From: Shewanella salipaludis
GTDB lineage: Bacteria > Pseudomonadota > Gammaproteobacteria > Enterobacterales > Shewanellaceae
Length of the DNA stretch: 64,000 nt
Assembly (NCBI RefSeq): GCF_012911865.1
Contig: NZ_JAAXYH010000007.1
Span: 62,001 to 126,000, forward strand
Reading direction: 5' to 3'
Shown: piece after piece, positions 1-10,379 of the stretch
How the letters are laid out: each line of letters opens with the position of its first letter
Position numbering within the stretch: position 1 is the first letter of the stretch
Position numbers and translations under genes: made by a program
Notes under the pieces: generated by a model
The model's database searches: none
Seen by the model: only the letters and a program-made list of their open reading frames with translations
What the model was told of the DNA's origin: nothing

Positions 1-6
1 AATCAT

Positions 7-1362
7 ATGGATAAGCTAATCGCTTTTTTGAAAGAGAAGAAAATCACGGAAGTAGAGTGTGTCATCAGTGACATGACAGGCATAGCCCGCGGCAAGATAG
101 CGCCGGTAGACAAGTTCCTGGCCGAGAAGGGCATGCGTCTGCCCGAGAGTGTGCTGTTGCAAACCGTGACCGGCGACTTTGTCGACGACGAGGCCTATTA
201 TAAGCTGCTCGACGATGCCGATATCGACTTCGACTGTGTCCCGGATCAGAATGCCGTGTTCCTGCTGCCCTGGACGGTCGAGGCCACGGCGCAGGTGATC
301 CACGATACCTATGACAAGATGGGCAACCCCATCGAACTGTCACCGCGCAACGTGCTCAAGAAAGTGCTCAAGCTCTACGATGAGCAAGGCTGGCAACCCG
401 TGGTGGCGCCGGAAATGGAGTTCTACCTGACCAGCCGCAGCGACGATCATGACCTGCCGCTCAAGCCCCCGGTCGGCCGCTCAGGTCGCCCCGAGGCCGG
501 GCGTCAGTCTTTTTCCATCGACGCCGCCAACGAATACGATCCCCTGTTCGAAGACATGTATGACTGGTGTGAGGCCCAGGGACTGGAGATAGATACCCTG
601 ATCCATGAGGATGGTCCGGCGCAGATGGAGATCAACTTCAGCCACGGCAATCCACTGGAGCTGGCCGATCAGGTGTTTGTGTTTAAACGCACCCTCAGGG
701 AGGCGGCGCTGAAACACAATGTCTGTGCAACCTTCATGGCGAAACCTGTGACCAATGAGCCAGGCAGCGCCATGCACCTGCACCAGAGCGTGCTGAATAA
801 GGAGACGGGCACGAATATCTTCACCAACGATGATGGCACCAAGAGCTCCTTGTTTCTCAGCTACATAGGCGGACTGCAACAATTCATTCCCGAGCTGTTG
901 CCTCTGATGGCCCCCAGTGTCAATTCCTTCCGGCGTTTCCTGCCTGGCACCTCGGCCCCGGTGAACCTGGAGTGGGGCGATGAGAACCGCACCTGTGGTC
1001 TGCGCATCCCCGAGTCATCGCCGCAGAATCGCCGCATCGAGAACCGCATTCCCGGCGCCGATTCCAACTGTTACCTGGCCATCGCCGCCAGCTTGCTCTG
1101 TGGCTACATAGGCATGGTCGACAAGCTCAAGCCTTCGACCCCGGTGCAGGGCAAGGCCAATGAGAGCCGCAGCAACAACACCCACAACCTGCCGCTGACC
1201 CTGGAAGAGGCGCTGGCGGCGATGGAAGCCAGTGCTGCCTGCAAACAGTATCTGGGCGAGGCATTTACCACAGGCTTCGTGGCGGTCAAGCAGGCCGAGT
1301 TGGAAAACTTCAGGCGGGTGGTCAGTTCCTGGGAGCGGGAATTTTTACTCCTGACGGTATAG
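7..1362 (+). CDS. puuA: gamma-glutamylputrescine synthetase-like (glutamine synthetase family)
   Basis: A 451-residue glutamine-synthetase-family enzyme that probably ligates glutamate to putrescine with ATP, the first step of the Puu route in the cytoplasm. The family signatures are visible: EMEFYL in the metal site, the NEPGSAMHLHQS segment around residue 250, the ATP-side stretch NSFRRFLPGTSAP, and the arginine-rich ENRTCGLRIPESSP substrate loop. The N-terminal beta-grasp part starts CVISDMTGIARGK. The ATG at 7 fits the family start, but only six bases precede it, so no ribosome binding site can be judged. The downstream genes (potFGHI, puuB, gabD, gabT) point to a polyamine rather than a glutamine substrate. 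A different glutamylpolyamine or amine substrate is possible. Confidence 0.88.
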   Translation: MDKLIAFLKEKKITEVECVISDMTGIARGKIAPVDKFLAEKGMRLPESVLLQTVTGDFVDDEAYYKLLDDADIDFDCVPDQNAVFLLPWTVEATAQVIHDTYDKMGNPIELSPRNVLKKVLKLYDEQGWQPVVAPEMEFYLTSRSDDHDLPLKPPVGRSGRPEAGRQSFSIDAANEYDPLFEDMYDWCEAQGLEIDTLIHEDGPAQMEINFSHGNPLELADQVFVFKRTLREAALKHNVCATFMAKPVTNEPGSAMHLHQSVLNKETGTNIFTNDDGTKSSLFLSYIGGLQQFIPELLPLMAPSVNSFRRFLPGTSAPVNLEWGDENRTCGLRIPESSPQNRRIENRIPGADSNCYLAIAASLLCGYIGMVDKLKPSTPVQGKANESRSNNTHNLPLTLEEALAAMEASAACKQYLGEAFTTGFVAVKQAELENFRRVVSSWEREFLLLTV

Positions 1363-2834
<1,472 letters not shown>

Positions 2835-2936
2835 GGCGCAGGGGCATGGCCGGCGCCTGGTCTCATTCAAGTCGCTGGACTAGCCTGTCTGGAATCCCAA
2901 GTCGCAGACCCCAATGACATTGGGGGGAGAAGTGTT

Positions 2937-4073
2937 ATGCAAACCAACCCGGGCATCACCCATGATTCGCCCCCCAAGACCCAAGCTCAAGTACTGCTCA
3001 AGATAGAGAGGGTCAGTAAATTATTCGATGATGTGCGCGCCGTGGACGAGGTGTCCTTGACCATCCACAAGGGCGAAATCTTCGCCTTGCTGGGCGGCTC
3101 CGGGTGCGGCAAGTCGACCCTGCTGCGGCTGCTGGCGGGCTTCGAGAAGCCGAGCGCCGGGCGCATCTTTCTCGATGGCGAGGACATTACCGATCTGCCG
3201 CCCTACGAGCGGCCGATCAACATGATGTTCCAGTCTTACGCCTTGTTTCCCCATATGACGGTGGAACAGAACATCGCCTTCGGCCTCAAGCAGGATAGGC
3301 TGCCCAAGGCCGAGATAAGCCGGCGGGTGCAGGAGATGCTCAAGCTGGTGCAGATGGAACCCTTTGCCAAGCGCAAGCCGAGCCAGCTTTCCGGTGGCCA
3401 GTGCCAGAGGGTGGCGCTGGCCCGCTCATTGGCCAAGCGCCCCAAGCTGCTGTTGTTGGATGAACCCATGGGGGCGCTGGACAAGAAGCTGCGCACCCAG
3501 ATGCAGCTGGAAGTGGTGGATATCCTCGAGGCCGTCGGCGTCACCTGCGTGATGGTGACCCATGATCAGGAAGAAGCCATGACCATGGCGGGGCGGATCT
3601 CCATCATGCATGACGGCTGGATAGCCCAGACGGGCTCGCCCATGGATATCTATGAGAGCCCCAACAGCCGTATGATTGCCGAATTCATTGGCACGGTTAA
3701 CCTGTTCGAGGGCGAGATAGTCACGGACGAAGTGGACCATGTGATCATCAAGCCCAGCAGCCTGTCCCAGCCCTTCTACATAGGCCATGGGGTGACCACC
3801 AGCGTCGACGACTCCCATGTCTGGCTGGCGGTACGGCCGGAGAAGACGCTGATGAGCCGTGACAGGCCGGAGGGCGAATACAACTGGGCCAAGGGCCAGG
3901 TGCATGACATAGCCTATCTGGGGGGCATTTCTGTGTTTTATATCAAGCTGGAAAACCAGCAGATAGTCCAGTGCAAGATGGTCAACCGCGAACGCCGCGC
4001 CGAATACCCGACATGGCAAGATGAGGTCTACATCAGTTGGGAGGCCACCAGTGGCGTGGTATTGAGATCATGA
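2937..4073 (+). CDS. potG: Putrescine ABC transporter ATPase
   Basis: A 378-residue ABC ATPase that powers polyamine import. In order it shows Walker A GGSGCGKST, the Q-loop FQSYALFPHMTV, the signature LSGGQCQRVALARSLA, Walker B LLLLDEPMGALD and the switch histidine VTHDQEEA. A C-terminal TOBE-type regulatory domain follows, as usual for the CUT1/PotA/PotG group. The signature has QCQR where QQQR is more common. The ATG at 2937 follows GGGGGAG. The stop overlaps the start of potH (ATGA at 4070), so the two are translationally coupled. Confidence 0.93.
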   Translation: MQTNPGITHDSPPKTQAQVLLKIERVSKLFDDVRAVDEVSLTIHKGEIFALLGGSGCGKSTLLRLLAGFEKPSAGRIFLDGEDITDLPPYERPINMMFQSYALFPHMTVEQNIAFGLKQDRLPKAEISRRVQEMLKLVQMEPFAKRKPSQLSGGQCQRVALARSLAKRPKLLLLDEPMGALDKKLRTQMQLEVVDILEAVGVTCVMVTHDQEEAMTMAGRISIMHDGWIAQTGSPMDIYESPNSRMIAEFIGTVNLFEGEIVTDEVDHVIIKPSSLSQPFYIGHGVTTSVDDSHVWLAVRPEKTLMSRDRPEGEYNWAKGQVHDIAYLGGISVFYIKLENQQIVQCKMVNRERRAEYPTWQDEVYISWEATSGVVLRS

Positions 4074-4990
4074 AGCCGCCCCTCAGGCTGCAACTGCCCA
4101 AGCTGCAACTGCCCAGGGGGCGACTCTGGACCCTAGGGCTGCCCTATGTCTGGCTGCTGCTGTTTTTTGCGCTGCCCTTCGCCATAGTGTTGAAGATCAG
4201 CTTCTCCACTGCCGTCATCGCCATTCCGCCCTATGAGCCGACCTTTCACTATGCCGACGAGGCGTTGCAGATCTTTCTCAACCTGGGCAACTATCTGTTG
4301 TTGCTGGACGATTCCCTGTACTACATGGCCTACCTGAGTTCGCTGAAGATGGCGCTGGTGTCCACCCTCTGCTGTATGCTGCTGGGCTATCCCATGGCCT
4401 ATGCCATAGCGCGGGCGCCGGCGCGGCAACAGACAGTGCTCTTGCTCCTGGTGATGCTGCCCTCCTGGACCTCCTTCCTCATACGTGTCTATGCCTGGAT
4501 GGGGCTGCTGAGCAACACCGGGCTCATCAACAACTTGCTGCTGTGGCTGGGGCTGATAGGCGAGCCGCTGCAGATACTCAATACCAACCTGGCCGTCTAC
4601 ATAGGCATAGTATATGCGTATCTGCCCTTCATGGTGTTGCCCCTGTATGCCAACTTGGTCAAGCTGGACATGAGCCTGCTGGAGGCCGCCGCCGATCTGG
4701 GTTCCAGCAGCTTCAACACCTTCTGGAAGATAACCCTGCCGCTCTCCAGGGGCGGGCTCATCGCCGGCTCCATGCTGGTATTCATTCCTGCGGTAGGCGA
4801 GTTCGTGATCCCCGAACTCTTGGGGGGCCCGGACACCCTGATGATAGGCAAGGTGCTGTGGCAGGAGTTCTTCAACAATCGCGACTGGCCGGTGGCCGCC
4901 GCGCTGGCGATCGTCATGCTGATGTTGCTGCTGATCCCCATCACCCTGTTTCATCGCTATCAGTCCCGCAGCATGGAGAAAGAGCGATGA
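4070..4990 (+). CDS. potH: Putrescine ABC transporter permease
   Basis: A 306-residue inner-membrane permease with about six hydrophobic segments and the binding-protein-dependent permease loop (DLGSSSFNTFWKITLPLSRGG), which contacts the ATPase. The start at 4070 was chosen because it overlaps the potG stop in an ATGA junction. The in-frame upstream ATG at 4037 would place eleven extra residues inside potG. The gene ends RSMEKER at 4990, inside the first copy of a duplicated 49-bp block, and overlaps the next reading frame through ATGA. Confidence 0.92.
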   Translation: MKPPLRLQLPKLQLPRGRLWTLGLPYVWLLLFFALPFAIVLKISFSTAVIAIPPYEPTFHYADEALQIFLNLGNYLLLLDDSLYYMAYLSSLKMALVSTLCCMLLGYPMAYAIARAPARQQTVLLLLVMLPSWTSFLIRVYAWMGLLSNTGLINNLLLWLGLIGEPLQILNTNLAVYIGIVYAYLPFMVLPLYANLVKLDMSLLEAAADLGSSSFNTFWKITLPLSRGGLIAGSMLVFIPAVGEFVIPELLGGPDTLMIGKVLWQEFFNNRDWPVAAALAIVMLMLLLIPITLFHRYQSRSMEKER

Positions 4991-5126
4991 AAAGAAAGCT
5001 GGGGTTTTCTTCGGTAATCTTCGGTGATGTTGGCGCAGGTGAGCATCCCTGTCATACAGAGGTTCACCAATATCGGCCCCGCAGCATGGAGAAAGAGCGA
5101 TGAAAAGAAAGCTGGGGTTTTCTTCG
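4965..5126 (+). repeat. Direct duplication of the potH/potI junction
   Basis: A 49-bp block at 4965-5013 recurs without a mismatch at 5078-5126, an offset of 113 bp. It covers the last codons of potH, the ATGA overlap and the first codons of potI. Between the copies lies a 64-bp segment (5014-5077) with no obvious relative in the window. The structure looks like a short insertion or slipped duplication that left both ends with an intact coupling signal. Confidence 0.95.
4987..5103 (+). CDS. 38-codon reading frame created by the potH/potI duplication
   Basis: This frame begins at the first copy of the potI start (MKRKLGFSS, as in PotI), crosses the 64-bp insert, and ends RSMEKER like PotH at the second copy of the potH stop. 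It overlaps potH upstream (ATGA at 4987) and potI downstream (ATGA at 5100). Ribosomes leaving potH can therefore pass through it and still reach potI. It is most likely a by-product with no function of its own, or a coupling relay. No family is recognised. Confidence 0.5.
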   Translation: MKRKLGFSSVIFGDVGAGEHPCHTEVHQYRPRSMEKER

Positions 5127-5918
5127 ACAGTCCTCTGGCTGGGGTTGGTGTTTCTCTATGCACCCATGTTGATCCTCATCCTCTATTCGTTCAATGAATC
5201 CAAGCTGGTGACCGTCTGGGGCGGCTTTTCGCCCAAGTGGTATGCCGAGTTGCTTGGGGATCAGCAGATACTGGATGCCGTCTGGACCAGTTTACGCATC
5301 GCCTTTTACAGCTCGACCATGGCGCTGATCCTCGGCACCATGGCGGCCTTCGTCATGGTCCGCTTCAAGCGCTCCTGGGGCAAGATGAGCCTGTCGAACA
5401 TGATCACCGCGCCTCTGGTGATGCCCGAGGTGATCACCGGCCTTTCGCTGTTGCTGCTGTTCGTGCACATGGCGGACCTGCTCGGCTGGCCAAGGGAGCG
5501 TGGCATGCTCACCGTCTGGATTGCCCATTCTACCTTCTGCGCCTCTTATGTCGCCGTGGTGGTGGCGTCGCGGTTAAGGGAATTGGACTTGTCGATAGAA
5601 GAGGCGGCATTGGATCTCGGCGCCACCCCGCTCAAGGCCTTCTTCCTGATCACTGTGCCCATGATTGCCCCCGCCCTGTTGGCGGGCTGGCTCTTGTCTT
5701 TCAGCCTGTCGCTCGATGATCTGGTGATCGCCAGTTTCGCCTCTGGCCCTGGGGCGACGACCCTGCCCATGGTGGTGTTTTCCTCGGTCAGGCTCGGGGT
5801 CTCGCCCAAGATCAACGCCCTGGCGACCCTGATCATCCTCTTCGTTTCGCTGATCGCCTTCATTTCCTGGTATATGGCGCGCCGCTCCGAGCGCCGCGAC
5901 AGGCACGCCGGCCGTTAG
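5100..5918 (+). CDS. potI: Putrescine ABC transporter permease
   Basis: A 272-residue second permease of the importer. It has a hydrophobic N-terminus (VLWLGLVFLYAPMLILIL), about six membrane segments, and the cytoplasmic EAA-type loop (EEAALDLGATPLKAFFLITVPM). The start is the second copy of a duplicated MKRKLGFSS start. Only this copy reads into the full permease; the first copy at 4987 stops after 38 codons. It is the last pot gene; a 194-bp gap follows before puuB. Confidence 0.92.
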   Translation: MKRKLGFSSTVLWLGLVFLYAPMLILILYSFNESKLVTVWGGFSPKWYAELLGDQQILDAVWTSLRIAFYSSTMALILGTMAAFVMVRFKRSWGKMSLSNMITAPLVMPEVITGLSLLLLFVHMADLLGWPRERGMLTVWIAHSTFCASYVAVVVASRLRELDLSIEEAALDLGATPLKAFFLITVPMIAPALLAGWLLSFSLSLDDLVIASFASGPGATTLPMVVFSSVRLGVSPKINALATLIILFVSLIAFISWYMARRSERRDRHAGR

Positions 5919-6112
5919 CCGCTCTTGGGCTGCGCGGATGTCCTGACTGCCGTCAGCATCCCAGGTTGGCGGGGGTCAGGGTAGAGTATTCTTGTGTAAA
6001 AAATATAAAACGAAGTGTAAATTATCACGCCTTTCTGGCTAGTGTTCCCACTGGCTTAGGTGTAGGATGAAGTCATTGTGCCATATGCAGAAAATTCGCT
6101 TGAGGGAGCCTG

Positions 6113-7399
6113 ATGCCAGCCATACCCCATACAGAATCTTATTATGCGGCCAGTGCCAATGATAAGCGTGAACGCCCGCGGCTGCAGGAAAACCTGGAGA
6201 CGGATGTCTGCATCATAGGTGCGGGTTATACCGGCCTGTCGGCGGCGCTGCACCTGCTGGAAACCGGCTTCAGGGTGGTGGTGCTGGAGGCTGCGCGTGT
6301 GGGCTGGGGCGCCTCGGGCCGCAACGGCGGCCAGATAGTCAACAGCTATAGTCGCGACATAGACACGATAGAGAAGCTGGTCGGCACAGATCTGGGCAAG
6401 CTATTCGGCGAGATGGCCTTCGAAGGCGGGCGTATCATACGCGAGCGGGTCGCCAAATACCGCATAGACTGTGATCTCAAGGATGGCGGGGTGTTTGCGG
6501 CGCTCAACCAGAAACAGCTGAACCACCTGCGGCAGCAAAAACAGCTGTGGGAGCGCCATGGCCACAGAGACAAACTCGAGCTCTTGGATGCCGACGGCAT
6601 ACGTGCCCTGGTCGACAGCGAACGCTATATCGGCGGCATGCTGGACAAGAGCGGCGGCCACATGCATCCGCTGAACCTGGCGCTGGGGGAGGCCAGTGCG
6701 GTGGAGTCTCTCGGTGGCAAGATATTCGAAGACTCGGCGGCGGTCCGCATCGAGGAAGGGGCCACTCCCTTGGTGCATACAGCACAGGGCAGCGTCAAGG
6801 CCAGGTTCGTGGTGGTGGCGGGCAACGCCTATCTGGGCAAGTTGCTGCCCGAGCTGCAGGCCAAATCCATGCCCTGCGGCACCCAAGTGATCGCCACAGA
6901 GCCCCTGGGAGAGGACCTGGCTCACCGCCTGTTGCCCCAGGACTACTGCGTCGAAGACTGTAATTATCTGTTGGATTACTTCCGGCTGTCGGGCGACAAG
7001 CGCTTGATTTACGGCGGTGGCGTGGTCTATGGTGCGCGGGATCCCGCCGACATAGCGTCCATCATAGTGCCCAATATGCTCAAGACCTTCCCTCAGCTCA
7101 AGGGAGTGAAGATAGACTATGCCTGGAGCGGCAACTTCCTGCTGACCCTGTCGCGCCTGCCCCAGGTGGGGCGCATAGGACAAAACCTCTATTATTCCCA
7201 GGGCTGCAGCGGCCACGGGGTGACTTATACTCATCTGGCGGGGAAACTCATAGCCGAGATGCTCAACGGCCAGGCGACCCGGTTCGACGCCTTCGCCAGC
7301 CTGCCTCACTATCCCTTCCCAGGAGGCCACGCGCTGCGGGTGCCCTTCAGTGCATTGGGCGCCTGGTACTACAGCCTGAGGGATAAGTTCGGCATCTGA
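6113..7399 (+). CDS. puuB: gamma-glutamylputrescine oxidoreductase-like FAD enzyme
   Basis: A 428-residue DAO-family flavoprotein that should oxidise gamma-glutamylputrescine to the aldehyde, releasing ammonia and peroxide. The FAD-binding Rossmann motif is near residue 35 (CIIGAGYTGLSAALHLL), followed by the acidic end VVLEA and the typical WGASGRNGGQI loop. A second FAD-contact glycine stretch (YSQGCSGHGVTYTHLAGK) lies near the C-terminus. The ATG at 6113 follows GAGGGAG. The AT-rich 194-bp gap upstream may carry its own promoter. Other glycine/D-amino-acid-oxidase-like substrates cannot be excluded from sequence alone. Confidence 0.85.
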   Translation: MPAIPHTESYYAASANDKRERPRLQENLETDVCIIGAGYTGLSAALHLLETGFRVVVLEAARVGWGASGRNGGQIVNSYSRDIDTIEKLVGTDLGKLFGEMAFEGGRIIRERVAKYRIDCDLKDGGVFAALNQKQLNHLRQQKQLWERHGHRDKLELLDADGIRALVDSERYIGGMLDKSGGHMHPLNLALGEASAVESLGGKIFEDSAAVRIEEGATPLVHTAQGSVKARFVVVAGNAYLGKLLPELQAKSMPCGTQVIATEPLGEDLAHRLLPQDYCVEDCNYLLDYFRLSGDKRLIYGGGVVYGARDPADIASIIVPNMLKTFPQLKGVKIDYAWSGNFLLTLSRLPQVGRIGQNLYYSQGCSGHGVTYTHLAGKLIAEMLNGQATRFDAFASLPHYPFPGGHALRVPFSALGAWYYSLRDKFGI

Positions 7400-7535
7400 G
7401 ACGGCAGCGGGCATGGGGCCATGCAGGGCCCGGAATAAGACAGATAACCTGGGTGAAGCCCGGCAGCCACCGGCGCCCGCTTCAGCCGACATGGGCCGCA
7501 CCCGAGGTGACGGCGAGAGAAACAAGGAGTCGCTT

Positions 7536-8984
7536 GTGAAGTTAACAGATCCTGACTTGCTGCGTGAGCAAGCCTATATAGATGGCAACTGGTGTGATGC
7601 CATCTCCTATGACACTGTCGTGATTTGCAATCCCGCCAACGGCAGGCCCATAGGCAAGGTGCCTGTGATGGGCGCCGCCGAGACAGAGATGGCGATAGCG
7701 GCCGCCGAAGCCGCCTTGCCCGAATGGCGTGCCCTGAGCGCCAAGGCGCGGGGGCTGAAACTGCGTCGCTGGTTCGAATTGATCCTCGAGCACAGTGACG
7801 ACCTGGCATTGCTGATGACCACAGAGCAGGGGAAACCGCTGGCCGAGGCCAAGGGCGAGGTGACCTATGCAGCTTCCTTCATCGAATGGTTCGCCGAAGA
7901 GGCCAAGCGTGTCTATGGCGATGTGATCCCCGGCCATCAGGACGATAAGCGCCTGCTGGTGATCAAGCAGCCAGTGGGGGTCACGGCGGCCATCACCCCG
8001 TGGAACTTCCCGGCGGCGATGATCACCCGCAAGGCGGGTCCGGCCCTGGCGGCGGGCTGCACCATGCTGGTCAAGCCCGCGCCGCAGACGCCGTTCACCG
8101 CGCTGGCGCTGGCGGAGCTGGCCGACAGGGCAGGTATTCCGCCCGGGGTATTCAACGTGATCACAGGCGATGCCGTCGCCATAGGCAACGAGATGTGCAG
8201 CAACCCCCTGGTGCGCAAGTTGTCCTTCACCGGCTCGACCGCCGTCGGCATCAAGCTGATGGCCCAGTGTGCCCCGAGCATGAAAAAACTGTCGCTGGAG
8301 CTGGGCGGCAATGCGCCCTTCATCGTGTTCGACGATGCCGATCTGGATGCCGCGGTCGAGGGGGCGATGATCTCCAAGTATCGCAACGCCGGCCAGACCT
8401 GTGTTTGCGCCAACCGCATCTATGTGCAGGATGGGGTCTACGAGGCCTTCGCCCAGAAACTGGCGGCGGCGGTCGCCAAGCTCAAGGTGGGTGAGGGCAT
8501 AGCGCCGGGGATCACCACGGGTCCCTTGATCAACAGCGATGCCCTGGCCAAGGTGCAACGTCACCTGGACGATGCGCTGCAAAAAGGCGCCAAGCTGCTC
8601 GCCGGCGGCAAGCCCCATGCCCTGGGCGGCAACTTCTTCGAGCCGACCATACTGACGGAGGTCGACGCCTCCATGCTGGTGGCGCGGGAAGAAACCTTCG
8701 GTCCGCTGGCGCCGCTGTTTCGCTTCAACCAAGTCGATGAGGTGATACATCAGGCCAACGACACAGAGTTCGGTCTGGCGGCCTATTTCTACGGCCGGGA
8801 TATTTCGTTGATCTGGAAGGTGGCCGAGGCGCTGGAATACGGCATGGTCGGGGTCAATACCGGGCTCATCTCCACCGAGGTGGCGCCCTTCGGTGGCATC
8901 AAGTCTTCCGGGCTGGGCCGCGAGGGTTCCAGATACGGCATAGAAGAGTATCTGGAAATGAAATACATCTGTCTGTCGGTATAA
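7536..8984 (+). CDS. gabD: Succinate-semialdehyde dehydrogenase (NADP-type)
   Basis: A 482-residue aldehyde dehydrogenase, the same length as GabD of E. coli. Visible motifs are the oxyanion/cofactor stretch ITPWNFPAAMITRK, FTGSTAVG, the general base in LELGGNAPF, and the catalytic cysteine in NAGQTCVCANR. The start was set at GTG 7536, six bases after AAGGAGT. The frame is open further upstream to 7413, but that part is low-complexity and not conserved in the family. It lies 18 bp before gabT, so the pair should convert GABA to succinate. The enzyme may also oxidise gamma-glutamyl-aminobutyraldehyde, because no separate PuuC is present in the window. Confidence 0.92.
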   Translation: MKLTDPDLLREQAYIDGNWCDAISYDTVVICNPANGRPIGKVPVMGAAETEMAIAAAEAALPEWRALSAKARGLKLRRWFELILEHSDDLALLMTTEQGKPLAEAKGEVTYAASFIEWFAEEAKRVYGDVIPGHQDDKRLLVIKQPVGVTAAITPWNFPAAMITRKAGPALAAGCTMLVKPAPQTPFTALALAELADRAGIPPGVFNVITGDAVAIGNEMCSNPLVRKLSFTGSTAVGIKLMAQCAPSMKKLSLELGGNAPFIVFDDADLDAAVEGAMISKYRNAGQTCVCANRIYVQDGVYEAFAQKLAAAVAKLKVGEGIAPGITTGPLINSDALAKVQRHLDDALQKGAKLLAGGKPHALGGNFFEPTILTEVDASMLVAREETFGPLAPLFRFNQVDEVIHQANDTEFGLAAYFYGRDISLIWKVAEALEYGMVGVNTGLISTEVAPFGGIKSSGLGREGSRYGIEEYLEMKYICLSV

Positions 8985-9002
8985 CAGCACCAGGAGCATC
9001 CC

Positions 9003-10280
9003 ATGGCAACAACCAATGATTCCTTGATGGCCCGTCGTCAGGCGGCCGTGGCCTGTGGTGTCGGGCAAATTCACCCCATCTTCACCGCCAGGGCCGAGAA
9101 TGCCACTGTCTGGGACGTGGAGGGACGTGAATACATAGACTTTGCCGGCGGTATCGCCGTGCTCAACACCGGTCACCTGCATCCCAAGGTGAAGGCGGCG
9201 GTGGCCGCCCAGCTGGACAACTTCTCCCACACCTGTTTCATGGTGCTGGGCTATGAGAGCTATGTGCAGGTATGCGAGAAGCTCAATCAGCTGGTGCCTG
9301 GGGAGTTCGCCAAGAAGTCGGCGCTGTTCAACAGTGGCTCGGAAGCGGTAGAGAACGCGGTCAAGGTGGCGCGCGCCTACACCAAGCGAGCCGGGGTGAT
9401 CGCCTTCACCTCAGGCTACCATGGGCGCACCATGGCGGCATTGGCGCTGACCGGCAAGGTGGCCCCCTACAGCAAGGGCATGGGGCTGATGCAGGCCAAC
9501 GTGTTTCGTGCCCAATACCCCTGTGCGCTCCACGGGGTGAGCGATGATGATGCCATGGCCTCCATAGAGCGGATTTTCAAGAATGATGCCGAGCCGAGTG
9601 ATATCGCCGCCATCATACTCGAGCCTGTGCAGGGCGAGGGCGGCTTCTATGTGGCCTCGCCCGGGTTCATGCAGCGCCTGCGGGCCCTGTGTGACAGGGA
9701 AGGCATAATGCTGATCGCCGACGAAGTGCAGACGGGCGCCGGTCGCACCGGCACCTTCTTCGCCATGGAACAGATGGGGGTCGCCGCCGATATCACCTGT
9801 TTCGCCAAATCCATCGCCGGCGGTTTCCCGCTGTCGGGGATCACCGGCCGCGCCAGGGTGATGGACGCCATAGGCCCGGGAGGCCTGGGCGGTACCTATG
9901 GCGGCAGCCCGCTGGCCTGCGCCGCCGCCCTGGCGGTGATCGAGGTGTTCGAAGAGGAGCAGCTGCTGGCACGGGCCAAGACGCTGGGACTCAGGCTGAA
10001 AACGGCACTGACCAAGCTGCAGGACAGCTTTCCCCAGCTGGCCGAGGTGCGGGGCCTGGGCGCCATGGTGGCGGTCGAGTTGCTTGCCGACGGCAAGCCG
10101 GCGCCCCAGTATTGCGCCGAGATCTTGGCCGAGGCCCGCGCGCGCGGCCTGATCCTCCTGTCCTGCGGCACCTATGGCAATGTGCTACGCATCCTGGTGC
10201 CCCTGACAGCGCCTGATGAGCAGGTAGACAGAGGCTTGGCGATCCTCGGCGACTGCCTGGGGGCCGTGCTCAAGCCCTAG
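9003..10280 (+). CDS. gabT: 4-aminobutyrate aminotransferase
   Basis: A 425-residue class III PLP aminotransferase that transfers the amino group of GABA to 2-oxoglutarate. Motifs: the phosphate-binding NSGSEAVENAVKVAR, the aromatic stacking region SGYHGRTMAAL, the catalytic aspartate in IADEVQTGAGRTG, and the PLP lysine in CFAKSIAGGFPLSG. The start ATG 9003 follows AGGAGC. It is the last gene of the polyamine/GABA block and is closed by a hairpin terminator. PuuE is a very close paralogue family, so either name is defensible. Confidence 0.9.
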   Translation: MATTNDSLMARRQAAVACGVGQIHPIFTARAENATVWDVEGREYIDFAGGIAVLNTGHLHPKVKAAVAAQLDNFSHTCFMVLGYESYVQVCEKLNQLVPGEFAKKSALFNSGSEAVENAVKVARAYTKRAGVIAFTSGYHGRTMAALALTGKVAPYSKGMGLMQANVFRAQYPCALHGVSDDDAMASIERIFKNDAEPSDIAAIILEPVQGEGGFYVASPGFMQRLRALCDREGIMLIADEVQTGAGRTGTFFAMEQMGVAADITCFAKSIAGGFPLSGITGRARVMDAIGPGGLGGTYGGSPLACAAALAVIEVFEEEQLLARAKTLGLRLKTALTKLQDSFPQLAEVRGLGAMVAVELLADGKPAPQYCAEILAEARARGLILLSCGTYGNVLRILVPLTAPDEQVDRGLAILGDCLGAVLKP

Positions 10281-10305
10281 CCGGGTATCTGATCACAACA
10301 TAAGC

Positions 10306-10340
10306 ATCCCGTCCCGGGGCACTCAGGGCGGGATTTTTTA
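10306..10340 (+). terminator. Rho-independent terminator after gabT
   Basis: Nine-base stem ATCCCGTCC (10306-10314) with GGGCGGGAT (10326-10334), containing one G-T pair, followed by a run of T. It sits 26 bp after the gabT stop and ends the polyamine block. Confidence 0.9.
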
Positions 10341-10379
10341 TGGCTGTCGTTCGGCTGGAGAACTCACCCTTGGGCTGGG

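Noticed and set aside
7536..8984. Reading this aldehyde dehydrogenase as PuuC
   Set aside because: The length of 482 residues and the motif series match GabD closely, and it is paired with gabT.
7542..9230. A 562-codon minus-strand open frame opposite gabD
   Set aside because: It is antisense to a strongly conserved dehydrogenase and has no recognisable domain; high GC makes such frames common.
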